Source of the DNA: Parabacteroides distasonis
Lineage (GTDB): Bacteria > Bacteroidota > Bacteroidia > Bacteroidales > Tannerellaceae
Direction: 5' to 3'
NCBI GenBank assembly: GCA_021531775.1
Contig: JAFBIU010000006.1
Coordinates: 1 to 64,000, forward strand
Length of the DNA: 64,000 nucleotides
The first letter of the stretch is position 1; every line of letters begins with the position of its first letter. Under the pieces are notes generated by a model, which saw only the letters and a program-made list of their open reading frames with translations, ran no database searches and was not told the DNA's origin. The position numbers and the translations under genes were made by a program. Positions 13,070 through 24,423 of the stretch are shown here, in pieces.

Positions 13070-14551
13070 ATGGAAAAAACAGCAGACGCCCAGATGCCTA
13101 CTGTAGGCAGCCAATCCCCCACTTTTGAAATGGTGGCAAAAACCCTCTATGGGTTGGAAGATGTGTTGGCCGGCGAGTTGACGGCATTAGGCGCGAACGA
13201 CATCCAAATCGGTCGTCGCATGGTCTCCTTCACAGGAGATAAAGAGTTGTTATACAGAGCCAACTTTTCACTCCGTACGGCACTCCGTATCTTGAAACCG
13301 ATCTATCATTTCAAGGCCAAAGATGCAGACACGGTTTATAAAGAGGTCAAAAAGGTCGAGTGGGAAAAATACATCACCTTGGACAAGACCTTTGCCATCG
13401 ATTCTGTCATTTACTCGGAGGACTTTAACCACTCCAAGTTCGTGGCTTATCGGACCAAAGATGCCATCGTTGACTACTTCATCGAGAAGTATCAAAAACG
13501 TCCGTCGGTACGTGTCAGCAACCCGGACCTATACATTAATATACATATCTCTCACAACGAGTGTACACTCTCCATCGACAGCTCCGGTGAGTCCTTGCAC
13601 AAACGAGGCTATCGGATCGATCAGACCGAAGCACCTCTAAACGAAGTGCTCGCGGCCGGCATGATCCTGAAAACGGGCTGGAAGGGCGAATCCAATTTTG
13701 TGGATCCGATGTGTGGATCGGGTACACTGCTGATCGAGGCGGCCATGATTGCCTTGAACATCGCTCCGGGCGTTCATCGCAAGTCGTTTGCTTTCCAGAA
13801 ATGGATCGACTATGACGAAGAACTCTTCTCCCACATCTACAACGATGACAGCCAGGAACGTACCTTTGCATTCAAATGCTACGGTTCGGATATTTCCCAG
13901 CAGGCGATCGAGATTGCCCAAGCCAATATCCGCAGTGCCGGATTGGTCAAGTACATCGATCTGAAAGTATTGCCGTTCCAGCAATATACGGAAGCCCCCC
14001 AACCGGGTATCCTGGTGATGAATCCCCCCTATGGCGAACGCATCTCGTCACGCGATCTATTGGGACTCTACAACATGATTGGCGAACGGCTGAAGCATGT
14101 CTTCACCGGTTATCAGGCTTGGATTATTAGCTACAAAGACGAATGTTTCGACAAGATCGGATTGCGTCCCAGCGAACGGATGAAACTGATGAACGGTTCG
14201 TTGGAATGCGAGTATCGTTGTTACGAGCTGTTTGAAGGGAAGAACAAAGACTTCAAGAAGGCTCAGCACGAAGGGGGCGAAGAGGCACGTCCGAAAGCTC
14301 CCCGCTCTGAATTTCACGACAAGAAGGAGAACCGGAAACCGGACTTCCGCAAAGGCAAGGTGGACAAACCGGAACGTCGGTTTGCCGCAGCCCATCGGGA
14401 GGATGATGACGAACGTCCGTACGGTGGCCGTCGTTCGCTGAATGATGAAAAACGCCCCAACAAGATGCGGTATCGCGATGGTGGCGATTCGAAACGTTCA
14501 TTCAAGAAACCTTATAAACGGAAAGGATGGGAGGATTATGATGAAGATTAA
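13070..14551 (+). CDS. THUMP-domain class I RNA methyltransferase (RlmL/YpsC-like)
   Basis: A 493-residue RNA methyltransferase. The N-terminal 165 residues form a ferredoxin-like/THUMP RNA-binding module, then a SAM-binding motif (VDPMCGSGTLLIEAA, about residue 211) and the amino-methyltransferase signature NPPYGER near residue 317 follow. RlmL/YpsC homologues make m2G in 23S rRNA, which is the likely role. After about residue 395 comes a tail of roughly 95 residues, very rich in Lys, Arg and Asp/Glu, absent from typical homologues and probably disordered and RNA-binding. Its last codons overlap the start of the peptidase gene. Confidence 0.9.
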   Translation: MEKTADAQMPTVGSQSPTFEMVAKTLYGLEDVLAGELTALGANDIQIGRRMVSFTGDKELLYRANFSLRTALRILKPIYHFKAKDADTVYKEVKKVEWEKYITLDKTFAIDSVIYSEDFNHSKFVAYRTKDAIVDYFIEKYQKRPSVRVSNPDLYINIHISHNECTLSIDSSGESLHKRGYRIDQTEAPLNEVLAAGMILKTGWKGESNFVDPMCGSGTLLIEAAMIALNIAPGVHRKSFAFQKWIDYDEELFSHIYNDDSQERTFAFKCYGSDISQQAIEIAQANIRSAGLVKYIDLKVLPFQQYTEAPQPGILVMNPPYGERISSRDLLGLYNMIGERLKHVFTGYQAWIISYKDECFDKIGLRPSERMKLMNGSLECEYRCYELFEGKNKDFKKAQHEGGEEARPKAPRSEFHDKKENRKPDFRKGKVDKPERRFAAAHREDDDERPYGGRRSLNDEKRPNKMRYRDGGDSKRSFKKPYKRKGWEDYDED

Positions 14552-16739
14552 ACAGTATTGGGTGGCCTGCCTCTGTGCAGTCGCCCTTCCTCTGACATTG
14601 ATGGCACAAGAGAAGACATTTACACTACAGGACCTCATTCCGGGTGGAAAGAACTACAGCCGTTTCCAGCCGAAGAGCATCCGTCAACTGCAATGGTTGG
14701 GCGATACCTACCTGTATGCGAAAGGAGACAGTCTGTTGCAAGGGATCCTGCCGAAAGGCCATGAGCAGGTGGTGCTGACGCGCGAAGGCTTGAACGGCAT
14801 GTTGCAAGCGGCTGGTCGGGAGAGTGTGGGCTCACTGCCCAATTTCTCCGTGGTGAATCCCAGCAAAAAGCAGTTGGCTTTCAACAGCAAAGGTCATCGG
14901 ATTCATGTAGATCTGGAGACCCAGCAGGTGGTGGCTGACTATGCCATGCCCACGAAAGGGGCCAATTGGGACTTCTGTGCAGCCAATGGCTATTTGGCTT
15001 ATACCGAAGGACAGAATTTGCACATCTTGTCGCCCGATAACCAGACAAAAGCGGTTACCAACGAGACGGCAGAAGGCATCGTGGTGGGACAGGCCGTCCA
15101 TCAACGGGAATTCGGTATCTACAAAGGGACCTTCTGGTCTCCCTTAGGATCGGCCTTGGCCTTTTATCGGATGGATGAAAGCATGGTGACGGCCTATCCG
15201 CTGGTCAACATCGATGCCCGTTGTGCCGAATATGTACCGCATAAGTATCCGATGGCAGGCATGAAGAGCCACCATGTGACCGTGGGGGTCTATCATGTGG
15301 CAACGGGTAAAACCATCTATTTGAAGACGGGACTGCCCAAGGAGAAATACCTGACCAACATCAGTTGGAGCCCGGACGAAAAGAGCATCTACATTGCCGA
15401 ACTGAACCGGGACCAGAACGATATGCACCTGGTCCGCTATTCAGCCGAAACGGGCGAGAAGGAACTGGAACTCTTTTCTGAACAGGATGCACACTATGTA
15501 GAGCCTCAACACCCCTTGTTGTTTGTTCCGGGTCAACCGGACCAGTTCATCTGGCAGAGCGAACGGGACGGATACAACCATCTCTACCTCTATAACACGA
15601 ACGGCCAGTTGCTGAAACAGTTGACCAAGGGGCCCTGGGTCGTTCAGCAGGTATTGGGCTTCGATGCACAAGGCAAGTCGCTCTTTTTCTCATCGACAAA
15701 ACCAGCTGCCGAAAGCAATCGTACCGAGGGAGATGCCCTCTATGTAGGAACGTCACGAGTGGATCTGAAGCAGGGACGGTGCGAAGAGGTGACCTTCAGC
15801 CAGGGTGTCAAAGGTGTACACCGGACCCAATTGAGTGGAAGCGGCCGTTACCTGATAGACACTTACTCGGACCCACAGACCCCACGTACGATCACGTTGA
15901 TTGATGCCCAAAAGAAGAAAGAATTGCAGACCCTGCTGACAGCTAAGAATCCGTATGAAGGCTATGCCATGCCGGATGTGGAGACAGGCACATTGACAGC
16001 AGCCGACGGTCAAACAGCTTTGAACTATTTTTTGGTGAAACCGACCCATTTTGATCCGTCGAAACGTTATCCGGCCATCGTCTATGTCTATGGCGGACCC
16101 CATGCCCAATTGGTCAATGGCGGCTGGATGCAAGGCGTCAGCGGCTGGGACATCTACATGGCACAACGGGGCTATGTCATCTTTACGTTGGACAGCCGTG
16201 GATCAGCCAACCGAGGCCATGCGTTTGAAAGTGTCATCCATCGCAACTTGGGTGTCCATGAGATGGAAGACCAAGTCAAGGGTGTCGAATACTTGAAATC
16301 GTTGCCGTTTGTGGATGGCGAACGGATTGGTGTCCATGGCTGGAGCTATGGTGGCTTCATGACCACCAACCTGATCTGCAGCTATCCGGATCTGTTCAAA
16401 GTAGGTGTGGCTGGCGGTCCGGTCATCGACTGGAGCAATTATGAGATTATGTATGGCGAACGCTACATGGATCGCCCGCAAGATAACGAAGAGGGTTACA
16501 AGCAAGCCAACTTGAAGTTGAAAGCCAAGAACTTGAAAGGACGCTTGCTGCTGATTCATGGTGACATTGACCCTGTGGTGGTCTGGCAACATAGTTTGGG
16601 ATTCTTGAAAGCCTGTGTGGAGGCCAACACCTATCCGGACTACATGGTCTATCCGCGTCATGAGCACAATGTCATCGGCAAAGACCGGCCTCATCTGCAT
16701 GAGACCATCACCCGTTATTTTGATGATCATTTGAAATAA
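14541..16739 (+). CDS. S9 family dipeptidyl peptidase (DPP-IV-like)
   Basis: This is an exported prolyl oligopeptidase-family peptidase of about 732 residues: signal peptide ([12 protein letters not shown]...LMAQ), an eight-bladed propeller, and a C-terminal alpha/beta hydrolase. The catalytic triad is visible as Ser about 602 (GWSYGGF), Asp about 677 (HGDIDP) and His about 709 (YPRHEHNV). DPP IV cuts X-Pro or X-Ala dipeptides from peptides in the periplasm. I prefer the second of two adjacent ATGs, since GGGAGG lies 6 bases upstream of it. The gene starts 11 bases inside the RNA methyltransferase gene, suggesting translational coupling. Confidence 0.93.
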   Translation: MKIKQYWVACLCAVALPLTLMAQEKTFTLQDLIPGGKNYSRFQPKSIRQLQWLGDTYLYAKGDSLLQGILPKGHEQVVLTREGLNGMLQAAGRESVGSLPNFSVVNPSKKQLAFNSKGHRIHVDLETQQVVADYAMPTKGANWDFCAANGYLAYTEGQNLHILSPDNQTKAVTNETAEGIVVGQAVHQREFGIYKGTFWSPLGSALAFYRMDESMVTAYPLVNIDARCAEYVPHKYPMAGMKSHHVTVGVYHVATGKTIYLKTGLPKEKYLTNISWSPDEKSIYIAELNRDQNDMHLVRYSAETGEKELELFSEQDAHYVEPQHPLLFVPGQPDQFIWQSERDGYNHLYLYNTNGQLLKQLTKGPWVVQQVLGFDAQGKSLFFSSTKPAAESNRTEGDALYVGTSRVDLKQGRCEEVTFSQGVKGVHRTQLSGSGRYLIDTYSDPQTPRTITLIDAQKKKELQTLLTAKNPYEGYAMPDVETGTLTAADGQTALNYFLVKPTHFDPSKRYPAIVYVYGGPHAQLVNGGWMQGVSGWDIYMAQRGYVIFTLDSRGSANRGHAFESVIHRNLGVHEMEDQVKGVEYLKSLPFVDGERIGVHGWSYGGFMTTNLICSYPDLFKVGVAGGPVIDWSNYEIMYGERYMDRPQDNEEGYKQANLKLKAKNLKGRLLLIHGDIDPVVVWQHSLGFLKACVEANTYPDYMVYPRHEHNVIGKDRPHLHETITRYFDDHLK

Positions 16740-16756
16740 ATACAAAACGAAGCAAT

Positions 16757-18028
16757 ATGAATATCTTATTATTAGGTTCAGGTGGTCGCGAACATGCCAT
16801 TGCCTGGAAAATCGCCCAGAGTCCGAAAGTGGATCAGCTGTTCATCGCACCGGGAAATGCCGGTACAGCCCTGACAGGGACCAACATCAACATCAAAGCC
16901 GATGATTTCGAGGCGATCAAAGCCTTTGTCTTGGCCAACCAGATCGATATGGTCGTTGTGGGTCCGGAAGATCCGTTGGTGAAAGGTGTCTATGACTTCT
17001 TCAAACAGGATCCGGCATTGGCTGCTGTCCCGGTGATCGGCCCCAGCAAACAGGGTGCCCAATTGGAGGGTAGCAAAAACTTTGCCAAAGGATTCATGAT
17101 GCGTCATCAGATCCCGACAGCCCGCTACAAGAGTATTTCGGCCGAGAACCTGGAAGAGGGACTCGCCTTTTTGGAGAGTCTGCAGGCTCCCTATGTCTTG
17201 AAAGCGGATGGATTGGCAGCCGGAAAGGGTGTCTTGATCATCGACAACCTGGAAGAGGCCAAACGCGAACTGTCCGACATGTTGCAGGGCATGTTTGGCG
17301 ATGCCAGCAAGACCGTTGTGATCGAAGAGTTCTTGGACGGTATCGAATGTTCCGTCTTTGTCATGACAGATGGCAAAAGCTACAAAGTATTGCCGGTGGC
17401 CAAAGACTACAAACGCATTGGAGAGGGAAATGTGGGCTTGAATACCGGTGGTATGGGTGCCGTTTCTCCGGTTCCGTTTGCAGACGAGACCTTTATGCAG
17501 AAGGTAGATGAACGCATCATCCGTCCGACGATCAAAGGACTGCAGGCTGAACAGCTCGATTACAAAGGATTCATCTTCTTGGGCTTGATCAATGTAAAGG
17601 GTGAACCGATGGTGATCGAATACAACTGCCGTATGGGTGACCCGGAAACTGAAGTAGTGATGTTACGCATCCAGAGCGACCTGGTCGAACTACTGGAAGG
17701 CATCGCTCAGGAGAATCTGGCAGAACGTGTGCTGACAGAAGACCCGCGTGCAGCTGTAACGGTTATGTTGGTGAGCGGTGGCTATCCCGAAGCCTATGAG
17801 AAGGGAAAAGTCATCTCTGGACTGGATCAGATTGGTGCAGACAACATTCTGTTCCATGCCGGAACCAAATCGGCCGACGGTCAGATCTTGACCAATGGTG
17901 GACGTGTCATTGCCATCAGCTCCTATGGTGCTACCAAGGAAGAGGCCTTGCAACGTTCGTTTGCCGGTGCACAAACGATTCATTTTGACAAGATGTATTT
18001 TAGAAGCGATATCGGATTCGATCTCTAA
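16757..18028 (+). CDS. purD: Phosphoribosylamine-glycine ligase
   Basis: The 423-residue PurD catalyses the ATP-dependent joining of phosphoribosylamine and glycine, step two of purine synthesis. The N-terminus has the typical [15 protein letters not shown], followed by an ATP-grasp core ([32 protein letters not shown]) and the metal-binding [12 protein letters not shown]. Length is normal for the family. It follows the peptidase gene by 17 bases, and its stop codon shares one base with the next start (TAATG). No other purine gene is in the window. Confidence 0.96.
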   Translation: MNILLLGSGGREHAIAWKIAQSPKVDQLFIAPGNAGTALTGTNINIKADDFEAIKAFVLANQIDMVVVGPEDPLVKGVYDFFKQDPALAAVPVIGPSKQGAQLEGSKNFAKGFMMRHQIPTARYKSISAENLEEGLAFLESLQAPYVLKADGLAAGKGVLIIDNLEEAKRELSDMLQGMFGDASKTVVIEEFLDGIECSVFVMTDGKSYKVLPVAKDYKRIGEGNVGLNTGGMGAVSPVPFADETFMQKVDERIIRPTIKGLQAEQLDYKGFIFLGLINVKGEPMVIEYNCRMGDPETEVVMLRIQSDLVELLEGIAQENLAERVLTEDPRAAVTVMLVSGGYPEAYEKGKVISGLDQIGADNILFHAGTKSADGQILTNGGRVIAISSYGATKEEALQRSFAGAQTIHFDKMYFRSDIGFDL

Positions 18029-19026
18029 TGTACACTTCACACCGAAATACCCTCGCCTCGCCGCTCATCTGCTGTTACATGCTGGTGGGCTGCTTGGCGT
18101 GTTGGGTAAAAGGATACATGGACTCGGTCGGCTTTCCAGTCTATGGAGAGGTCATGGCGCCACCCCTGTGGAACAGTATCTGTGGAGCCTTGACAGGCAA
18201 AGGCGTAACCTACCTCTTGGGTTGCCTACTCATGTCGGGGGGTGCCTTCCTGCTCCATCGGGCCAACTATACGTTGATGCTGATCCGGGAAAAGACACTG
18301 CTTCCGTTCTTTTTCTATCTATTGCTGATCAGTGCCAACCCCGACTTCATGCCGGTCAAATCCACTTCGGTCGGTGTTTTCTGCTTAGTCTTGTCGATCT
18401 ATCAGCTCTTTCTCTCCTATCACGACGAGGAGGCTGTCGATAAGATCTACAACGCATCCTTGATTTTAGCGGTAGGGAGTCTGCTCTGGACACCTCTGCT
18501 GTTGTTCATCCCCCTCTACTGGTGGGGCATGTACAATTTCCGTTCGATGAGTCCCCGGACCTTCTGTGCTTCGTTGTTAGGAGTGGCAACCGTCTATTGG
18601 TTCTTGACCGGCTGGTGTCTTTGGATTGGCGATTTCAGCATCTTGACGGTCCCTTTCTCATCCCTCACCAAAATCCATCTTATCTCCCATCATGACTCCG
18701 ATTGGGTGAAGAATATCGGAGCCATCTACCTCTTTGTGCTGACGCTCCTGGCCTCCGCCAACATCCTCCGGCATGAGTATGAAGACAACCTGCGGACACG
18801 ACAGTTCCTCTATTTTCTGATTCTGCTCTCCATCTGGACCTTTACCCTCTATGCACTCTACTATGATCCCTATTCAGATGAATTGCTCGAACTGGTCTGC
18901 ATGCCTGTCTCCATTCTGTTAGCCCATTTCTTTACGGTATGTAGGGGGAAAGTGATGGTCTATCTGTTTCATTTCACGGTACTTTTTTATCTATCATCCT
19001 CGTTTGTGCGTCTATGGAATTTCTGA
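18028..19026 (+). CDS. Polytopic membrane protein of unknown function
   Basis: A 332-residue membrane protein with about eight to ten hydrophobic segments and few charged residues; it resembles DUF6427-type proteins that sit after purD in Bacteroidetes, though I cannot confirm the family. No catalytic motif is recognisable. It shares one base with the purD stop and overlaps the following gene by 13 bases, so purD and the two membrane genes form one tightly coupled unit. The conserved positioning suggests a housekeeping role in the inner membrane, which is inference. Confidence 0.8.
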   Translation: MYTSHRNTLASPLICCYMLVGCLACWVKGYMDSVGFPVYGEVMAPPLWNSICGALTGKGVTYLLGCLLMSGGAFLLHRANYTLMLIREKTLLPFFFYLLLISANPDFMPVKSTSVGVFCLVLSIYQLFLSYHDEEAVDKIYNASLILAVGSLLWTPLLLFIPLYWWGMYNFRSMSPRTFCASLLGVATVYWFLTGWCLWIGDFSILTVPFSSLTKIHLISHHDSDWVKNIGAIYLFVLTLLASANILRHEYEDNLRTRQFLYFLILLSIWTFTLYALYYDPYSDELLELVCMPVSILLAHFFTVCRGKVMVYLFHFTVLFYLSSSFVRLWNF

Positions 19027-19463
19027 TTGAATTTGGTTATATTGGCGTCTTCATTGCCTCCTTTTTGGCTGCTACGGTCTTGCCATTCAGCAGTGAGGTG
19101 GTATTGACAGGTGTCTTGTTGGCTGGGGCGGGCTATTGGCCTTGCATGATAGCAGCCACCCTGGGAAACTTCTTGGGAGGCATGAGCTGTTATGGATTGG
19201 GATTGTTGGGCAAGACCGAATGGATCGAGAAATACTTGAAACTGGATGCCACCAAACTGCAGAAGGTGCAGGACTGGATCCAAAATAAAGGTTCTTGGAT
19301 GGGCTTCTTTGTCTTCTTACCCGGCATTGGCGACTTCATTGCCGTAGCCTTAGGCTTCCTGCGGGCCAATGTCTGGATTGTGGCCATCTCTATGTTGCTG
19401 GGCAAAGCCATTCGTTATTGGGTTTGGATGGAGTTTGTTTACAAGATACAAGATCTTCTATAA
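19014..19463 (+). CDS. Small VTT/YqaA-type (DedA-like) membrane protein
   Basis: A 149-residue inner-membrane protein of the SNARE-associated/VTT superfamily, as judged from the reentrant-loop pattern FLAATVLPFSSEVVLTGVLL and the later FVFLPGIGDFIAVALGFLR. Proteins of this superfamily move or scramble lipids such as undecaprenyl phosphate; the substrate of the YqaA branch is unknown. It begins 13 bases inside the preceding membrane-protein gene. Confidence 0.85.
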   Translation: MEFLIEFGYIGVFIASFLAATVLPFSSEVVLTGVLLAGAGYWPCMIAATLGNFLGGMSCYGLGLLGKTEWIEKYLKLDATKLQKVQDWIQNKGSWMGFFVFLPGIGDFIAVALGFLRANVWIVAISMLLGKAIRYWVWMEFVYKIQDLL

Positions 19464-19485
19464 GTTATAATCCGACAGAAATCAC

Positions 19486-19493
19486 TAATTTTG
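19486..19493 (+). promoter_or_regulatory. -7 box for the GH10-like lipoprotein gene
   Basis: TAATTTTG matches TAnnTTTG and lies 41 bases before the start codon at 19534, in the 70-base gap after the membrane-protein gene. Confidence 0.5.
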
Positions 19494-19533
19494 TCCCCAT
19501 TGTTTTTAGGAAAGATTAATTAGTTCAAACAAA

Positions 19534-21060
19534 ATGAGGACAAACAGATTCATTTTACCATTACTCTTGTTGTGCCTATTCACAGCCTGTTCGACACAAC
19601 GCGACCTGCGCCCCACCGCTTCTACAACACGGGAGGCCAAGCGAGAGTTCCGAGGGGCTTGGATTCAGACCGCCTTTCAAGGTGAATACAAGAGTATGTC
19701 ACCAGCGGTCATGCGAAAGACATTCATCAAACGACTCGATTTCTTACAACAATGTGGCATCAACGCCATTGTGTTTCAGGTACGGCCCGAAGCGGATGCC
19801 TTTTATGCCTCCAAATTAGAGCCCTGGAGCCGTTTCTTGACCGGAACACAGGGACAAGCACCTGCCGGTCGTTTTGACCCGATGGCCTTTCTGATTGAAG
19901 AGTGCCATAAACGAAACATGGAGTTTCATGCCTGGCTCAACCCCTACCGGGCCCGCATGGGTAGCGAAACCGATTTAGCCTCGAACCACATCTACTTCAA
20001 GCATCCCGAGTGGTTTGTCACCTACAACAAGCAGCTGTTGTTCGACCCGGGCCTGCCCGCCTGCCGCCAGTTCATTTGCAAAGTTGTTCAGGATATTGTC
20101 TCCCGTTATGATGTGGATGCCATTCACATGGATGACTATTTCTACCCCTATCCCGTAGGAGGAATGCCCTTCCCGGACGATCAGAGTTTCCGGAAGTATG
20201 GACGCGCCCAAGGCTTTACCGAGGCACAGCGGGGTGATTGGAGACGAGAGAATGTCAACAAGTTGGTGAAAGAGATCAAGCAGACCATCCTGCGTACCAA
20301 ACCATGGGTACGTTTTGGCATCAGTCCCTTTGGCATCTACCGGAACAAGAAAAGTACACCCGATGGTTCCGGCAGTGATACCCATGGATTGCAAAACTAC
20401 GATGATCTTTATGCAGACGTGCTCAAGTGGGTTCGCGAAGGGTGGATCGACTACAATATACCCCAGATCTATTGGGAGATTGGTCACTCGGCAGCCGATT
20501 ACATCACCTTGATCAAATGGTGGAATCAACATGCCGAAGGGGGACACCTCTACATCGGTCAGGATGTTGCCCGGACCATGAAAGCCCAGCAATTGACACG
20601 GAAAATGAAATATGAACGGGCCTTGTCGCATGTGGAAGGCAACTGCTTTTGGCCGGCCAATGAGATTCTTTGGAACAATGGGGGTGTAGCCGACAGTTTG
20701 CTGCAACACTACCATCGTCATCCAGCCTTGATCCCAGCCTATACACATCTGCATGACCGGGCACCCAAAGAGGTCAAGAAGCTAAAAGCGGAATGGACAC
20801 CGGAGGGTTACATCCTGCATTGGCAAGCGGAACAGGATCCGACCAATCCGGAATTGGCGAACTACTTTGTCATCTATCGGTTTGAGCTAGGGGAACAGGT
20901 CGATCTGCGTGATCCGGCCCACATCGTAGCCATCACCCGCAACCGTTTCTATGCGTTGCCTTATGAAAAGGGAAGAATCAAATATCGGTACGTGGTGACA
21001 GCCGTTGACAGATTCCACAACGAGAGTCAGAAGGGAACCAGCAAACGGGTGAAGCTCTAA
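19534..21060 (+). CDS. GH10-like (GHL10) glycoside hydrolase lipoprotein
   Basis: This 508-residue lipoprotein has a lipobox at LFTACS and then a GHL10 (old DUF187) TIM barrel: FRGAWIQTAFQGEY, INAIVFQVRPEADAFY, FHAWLNPYRARMG, DAIHMDDYFYPYP and VRFGISPFGIYRN are characteristic. The C-terminal 90 residues look like a fibronectin-like domain. Relatives act on peptidoglycan or other glycans; one branch cleaves denuded peptidoglycan, but the substrate here is not known. The stop codon overlaps the stop of the converging DUF3868 gene, so the two coding regions share four bases. Confidence 0.88.
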   Translation: MRTNRFILPLLLLCLFTACSTQRDLRPTASTTREAKREFRGAWIQTAFQGEYKSMSPAVMRKTFIKRLDFLQQCGINAIVFQVRPEADAFYASKLEPWSRFLTGTQGQAPAGRFDPMAFLIEECHKRNMEFHAWLNPYRARMGSETDLASNHIYFKHPEWFVTYNKQLLFDPGLPACRQFICKVVQDIVSRYDVDAIHMDDYFYPYPVGGMPFPDDQSFRKYGRAQGFTEAQRGDWRRENVNKLVKEIKQTILRTKPWVRFGISPFGIYRNKKSTPDGSGSDTHGLQNYDDLYADVLKWVREGWIDYNIPQIYWEIGHSAADYITLIKWWNQHAEGGHLYIGQDVARTMKAQQLTRKMKYERALSHVEGNCFWPANEILWNNGGVADSLLQHYHRHPALIPAYTHLHDRAPKEVKKLKAEWTPEGYILHWQAEQDPTNPELANYFVIYRFELGEQVDLRDPAHIVAITRNRFYALPYEKGRIKYRYVVTAVDRFHNESQKGTSKRVKL

Positions 21061-21608
21061 CGGGCAGAATCCTCTTCTGCCGGTTCTGTCTTGACAGGTT
21101 TCACCTCAATATCCAACTGGTCGGTCAGCACATCGATGAAGAGCCGCTGTGGTGTCCCATAGTAATTGCACAACTCACCGACCAAGACCAACTTGGCACG
21201 TTTCATCCAATTCCGATAGGGAATCGTTTTCCGATAGGGGATGGAACGTGCATAGTTGGGATCATTCTCCAAGACGGCATAGGCCCCCTCATCCGCCTCA
21301 GCCTTGCCTTTCAAAGCCAACGAGCGACGATACATCTTCGCCTTGTTCGCTCCATTGATGACAATCGGGGAAAGCAGCAACGAATCCTTCTCGCCTCTCA
21401 GCAGCGGGATAAGTGTCAAGGTCTCATAGCGGCCAATCTCCAGATTTTTGAATTCCACGGAGAAATCCAGTTTCAAGGACTTTCCCCGCAATTCGACACG
21501 GTTCGACTTGACTGTCACCTGACCTTGCTGGTAAACCGGATTAAAATACTGGGCCACGGCTGAAGTGGCCAAACTGATCCAAAGCAAACAAATAACCCAT
21601 ATTCTCAT
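21057..21608 (-). CDS. DUF3868-type exported protein
   Basis: A 183-residue protein with a signal peptide (MRIWVICLLWISLATSAVAQ) and a domain resembling DUF3868, which forms the N-terminal part of OmpA-like proteins in Bacteroidales fimbrial operons. Here the protein ends soon after that domain, with no OmpA-like C-terminus visible. It starts 10 bases after the DUF3575 gene stop, so the two are one transcript. The start at 21608 gives a good signal peptide. Function in fimbria anchoring or assembly is inferred from related loci only; no fimbrillin gene is nearby. Confidence 0.72.
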   Translation of the reverse strand: MRIWVICLLWISLATSAVAQYFNPVYQQGQVTVKSNRVELRGKSLKLDFSVEFKNLEIGRYETLTLIPLLRGEKDSLLLSPIVINGANKAKMYRRSLALKGKAEADEGAYAVLENDPNYARSIPYRKTIPYRNWMKRAKLVLVGELCNYYGTPQRLFIDVLTDQLDIEVKPVKTEPAEEDSAR

Positions 21609-21618
21609 ATTCGACAAC

Positions 21619-22182
21619 TCATTTAATGATGTAAACAATAGCGATGGAGGCCTTGCACAAGCCAAAGTAGTTATTCTTGTACTTGCCTAAATAGAGATGA
21701 TCCGCAAAATTGTATTTGTCATATTTTAAATAGGTATAACCCACACCGGCCGAGATATCCAGGTTCCAACGTGGAGTCAGGTAAAGTTGATAACCATACG
21801 AGAGTCCCACTCCATAGGCTTTACCATCGTAGGCATAATCCTTTTTCATCCCCAACGGCCAAACAACACCCTGCATATCATAGTCCATATAGAGTCCGTT
21901 CAGACCGAGGTAGTGTCCATTGAAACATTCGAAGAGCCAATAACGCACTTCCGGCTGCACATCCCAGTGTTTCCAGGACTTTTTGTTGATCGTCCAGCCA
22001 TTGAATTCGCCCGAGACATCCACAGAGACCTGTTTGTGAAGTGCCAATTCCACACCAACATGGGGCGTCAGGGTAGCATCGGACAACAGATTGGATTTGA
22101 CCGCAACCGTTTGGGACCGTACCTGTGAAAGGGAGGCCAAACAACATACCATAATCATGATCAGTTTATACATCTTGCTCAT
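21619..22182 (-). CDS. DUF3575-type outer-membrane protein
   Basis: A 187-residue exported protein starting MSKMYKLIMIMVCCLASL; cleavage is likely near VRSQ. The sequence TVAVKSNLLSDATLTPHVGVEL and the beta-strand pattern ending in YIIK fit the DUF3575 family, predicted small outer-membrane barrels found beside DUF3868 proteins in fimbrial loci. A start three codons further in (22173) is also possible. It is first of a two-gene unit with a well-placed -7 box at 22214-22221. Confidence 0.78.
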   Translation of the reverse strand: MSKMYKLIMIMVCCLASLSQVRSQTVAVKSNLLSDATLTPHVGVELALHKQVSVDVSGEFNGWTINKKSWKHWDVQPEVRYWLFECFNGHYLGLNGLYMDYDMQGVVWPLGMKKDYAYDGKAYGVGLSYGYQLYLTPRWNLDISAGVGYTYLKYDKYNFADHLYLGKYKNNYFGLCKASIAIVYIIK

Positions 22183-22213
22183 CTTGCTTTTAAGAACGTT
22201 AGGATTATGTTTG

Positions 22214-22221
22214 CAAACATA
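22214..22221 (-). promoter_or_regulatory. -7 box for the DUF3575/DUF3868 unit
   Basis: On the minus strand this reads TATGTTTG, matching TAnnTTTG, about 32 bases before the start of the DUF3575 gene. Confidence 0.55.
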
Positions 22222-22307
22222 CAAAAAAGAAGGAAAATAGACGATACGGAAACAGGAAAAATACCCCTTTTTCATATGAAGTAAGTTAAAACAGGGCATA
22301 TATACGA

Positions 22308-22345
22308 ATGTACGCACATACATTAATATATATAAGGAAAAGGGT
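22308..22345. repeat. Palindromic leader repeat, decayed copy
   Basis: AATGTA and TACATT arms flank CGCACA, followed by an AT-repeat and AAGGAAAAGG. The sequence aligns well with 48589-48623, upstream of the second ATPase gene, where the palindrome is perfect. Here it runs straight into the ATPase gene relic. Confidence 0.75.
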
Positions 22346-22453
22346 TATGCACGTCCCTATCTGACTGATCCTCGGAAGTTCTATCAGATTGGCGTGAACT
22401 TTTCCTCAGAAACGGGTACCATGCAGGGTTTTGTGCAAGAAGTGGGAAAGTAG
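22340..22453 (+). pseudogene. Relic 3' end of an AAA-ATPase/PD-(D/E)XK gene
   Basis: Translated in frame, this piece reads KGYARPYLTDPRKFYQIGVN, then FSSETGT, and ends at a TAG after 37 codons. It matches the last 45 residues or so of the two full-length ATPase/nuclease proteins at 42.4 and 48.9 kb (roughly 26 of 30 residues by eye), then diverges after GF. There is no start codon, ATPase domain or nuclease motif, so only the tail remains. It is not a direct copy of either full gene, since nucleotide identity is only around 80%. It lies next to the decayed palindromic leader and about 95 bases from tRNA-Pro. Confidence 0.88.
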
Positions 22454-22512
22454 GGGATTGTCTATTCTACCCTAACGGGGCAAAAACCTTGTTGTTACCC
22501 AACAGAAATAAA

Positions 22513-22545
22513 AAAGGAGCAAATAGATAACCTATTTGCTCCTTT
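22513..22545 (-). terminator. Terminator of tRNA-Pro
   Basis: A 14-bp perfect stem (AAAGGAGCAAATAG at 22513-22526 with 22532-22545) directly follows the tRNA on the minus strand and is succeeded by a T-run. Confidence 0.9.
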
Positions 22546-22547
22546 AG

Positions 22548-22621
22548 TCGGGATGAGAAGACTCGAACTTCCGACCTCCACGTCCCGAACGTGGCGCGCT
22601 AGCCAACTGTGCTACATCCCG
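22548..22621 (-). tRNA. tRNA-Pro(CGG)
   Basis: On the minus strand a 74-nt cloverleaf is seen: acceptor CGGGATG pairs with CATCCCG, discriminator A, D-arm GCACAGTTGGCTAGCGC, anticodon stem CCACG/CGTGG with loop TTCGGGA, and T-arm with TTCGAGT. The anticodon CGG reads CCG. No CCA is encoded. Confidence 0.96.
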
Positions 22622-22826
22622 TTAATCGTCTTTAGGATTATTTCCTTTTCGATTACGGGTGCAAATGTACGACATTTTTTTGAACTGGCAATAGTATTGG
22701 CCGTTTTTTTCAAAAAAAATCTGTTTTTATTCGTTTCAGCCTCGATATAGAAGGAAAAATGGGGTAATCCAAGGGTTCGTGTGAGCCGGAACAGGCTTGA
22801 ACAAATTGACAATTGTTCCTATTTAA

Positions 22827-24419
<1,593 letters not shown>

Positions 24420-24423
24420 GGCC

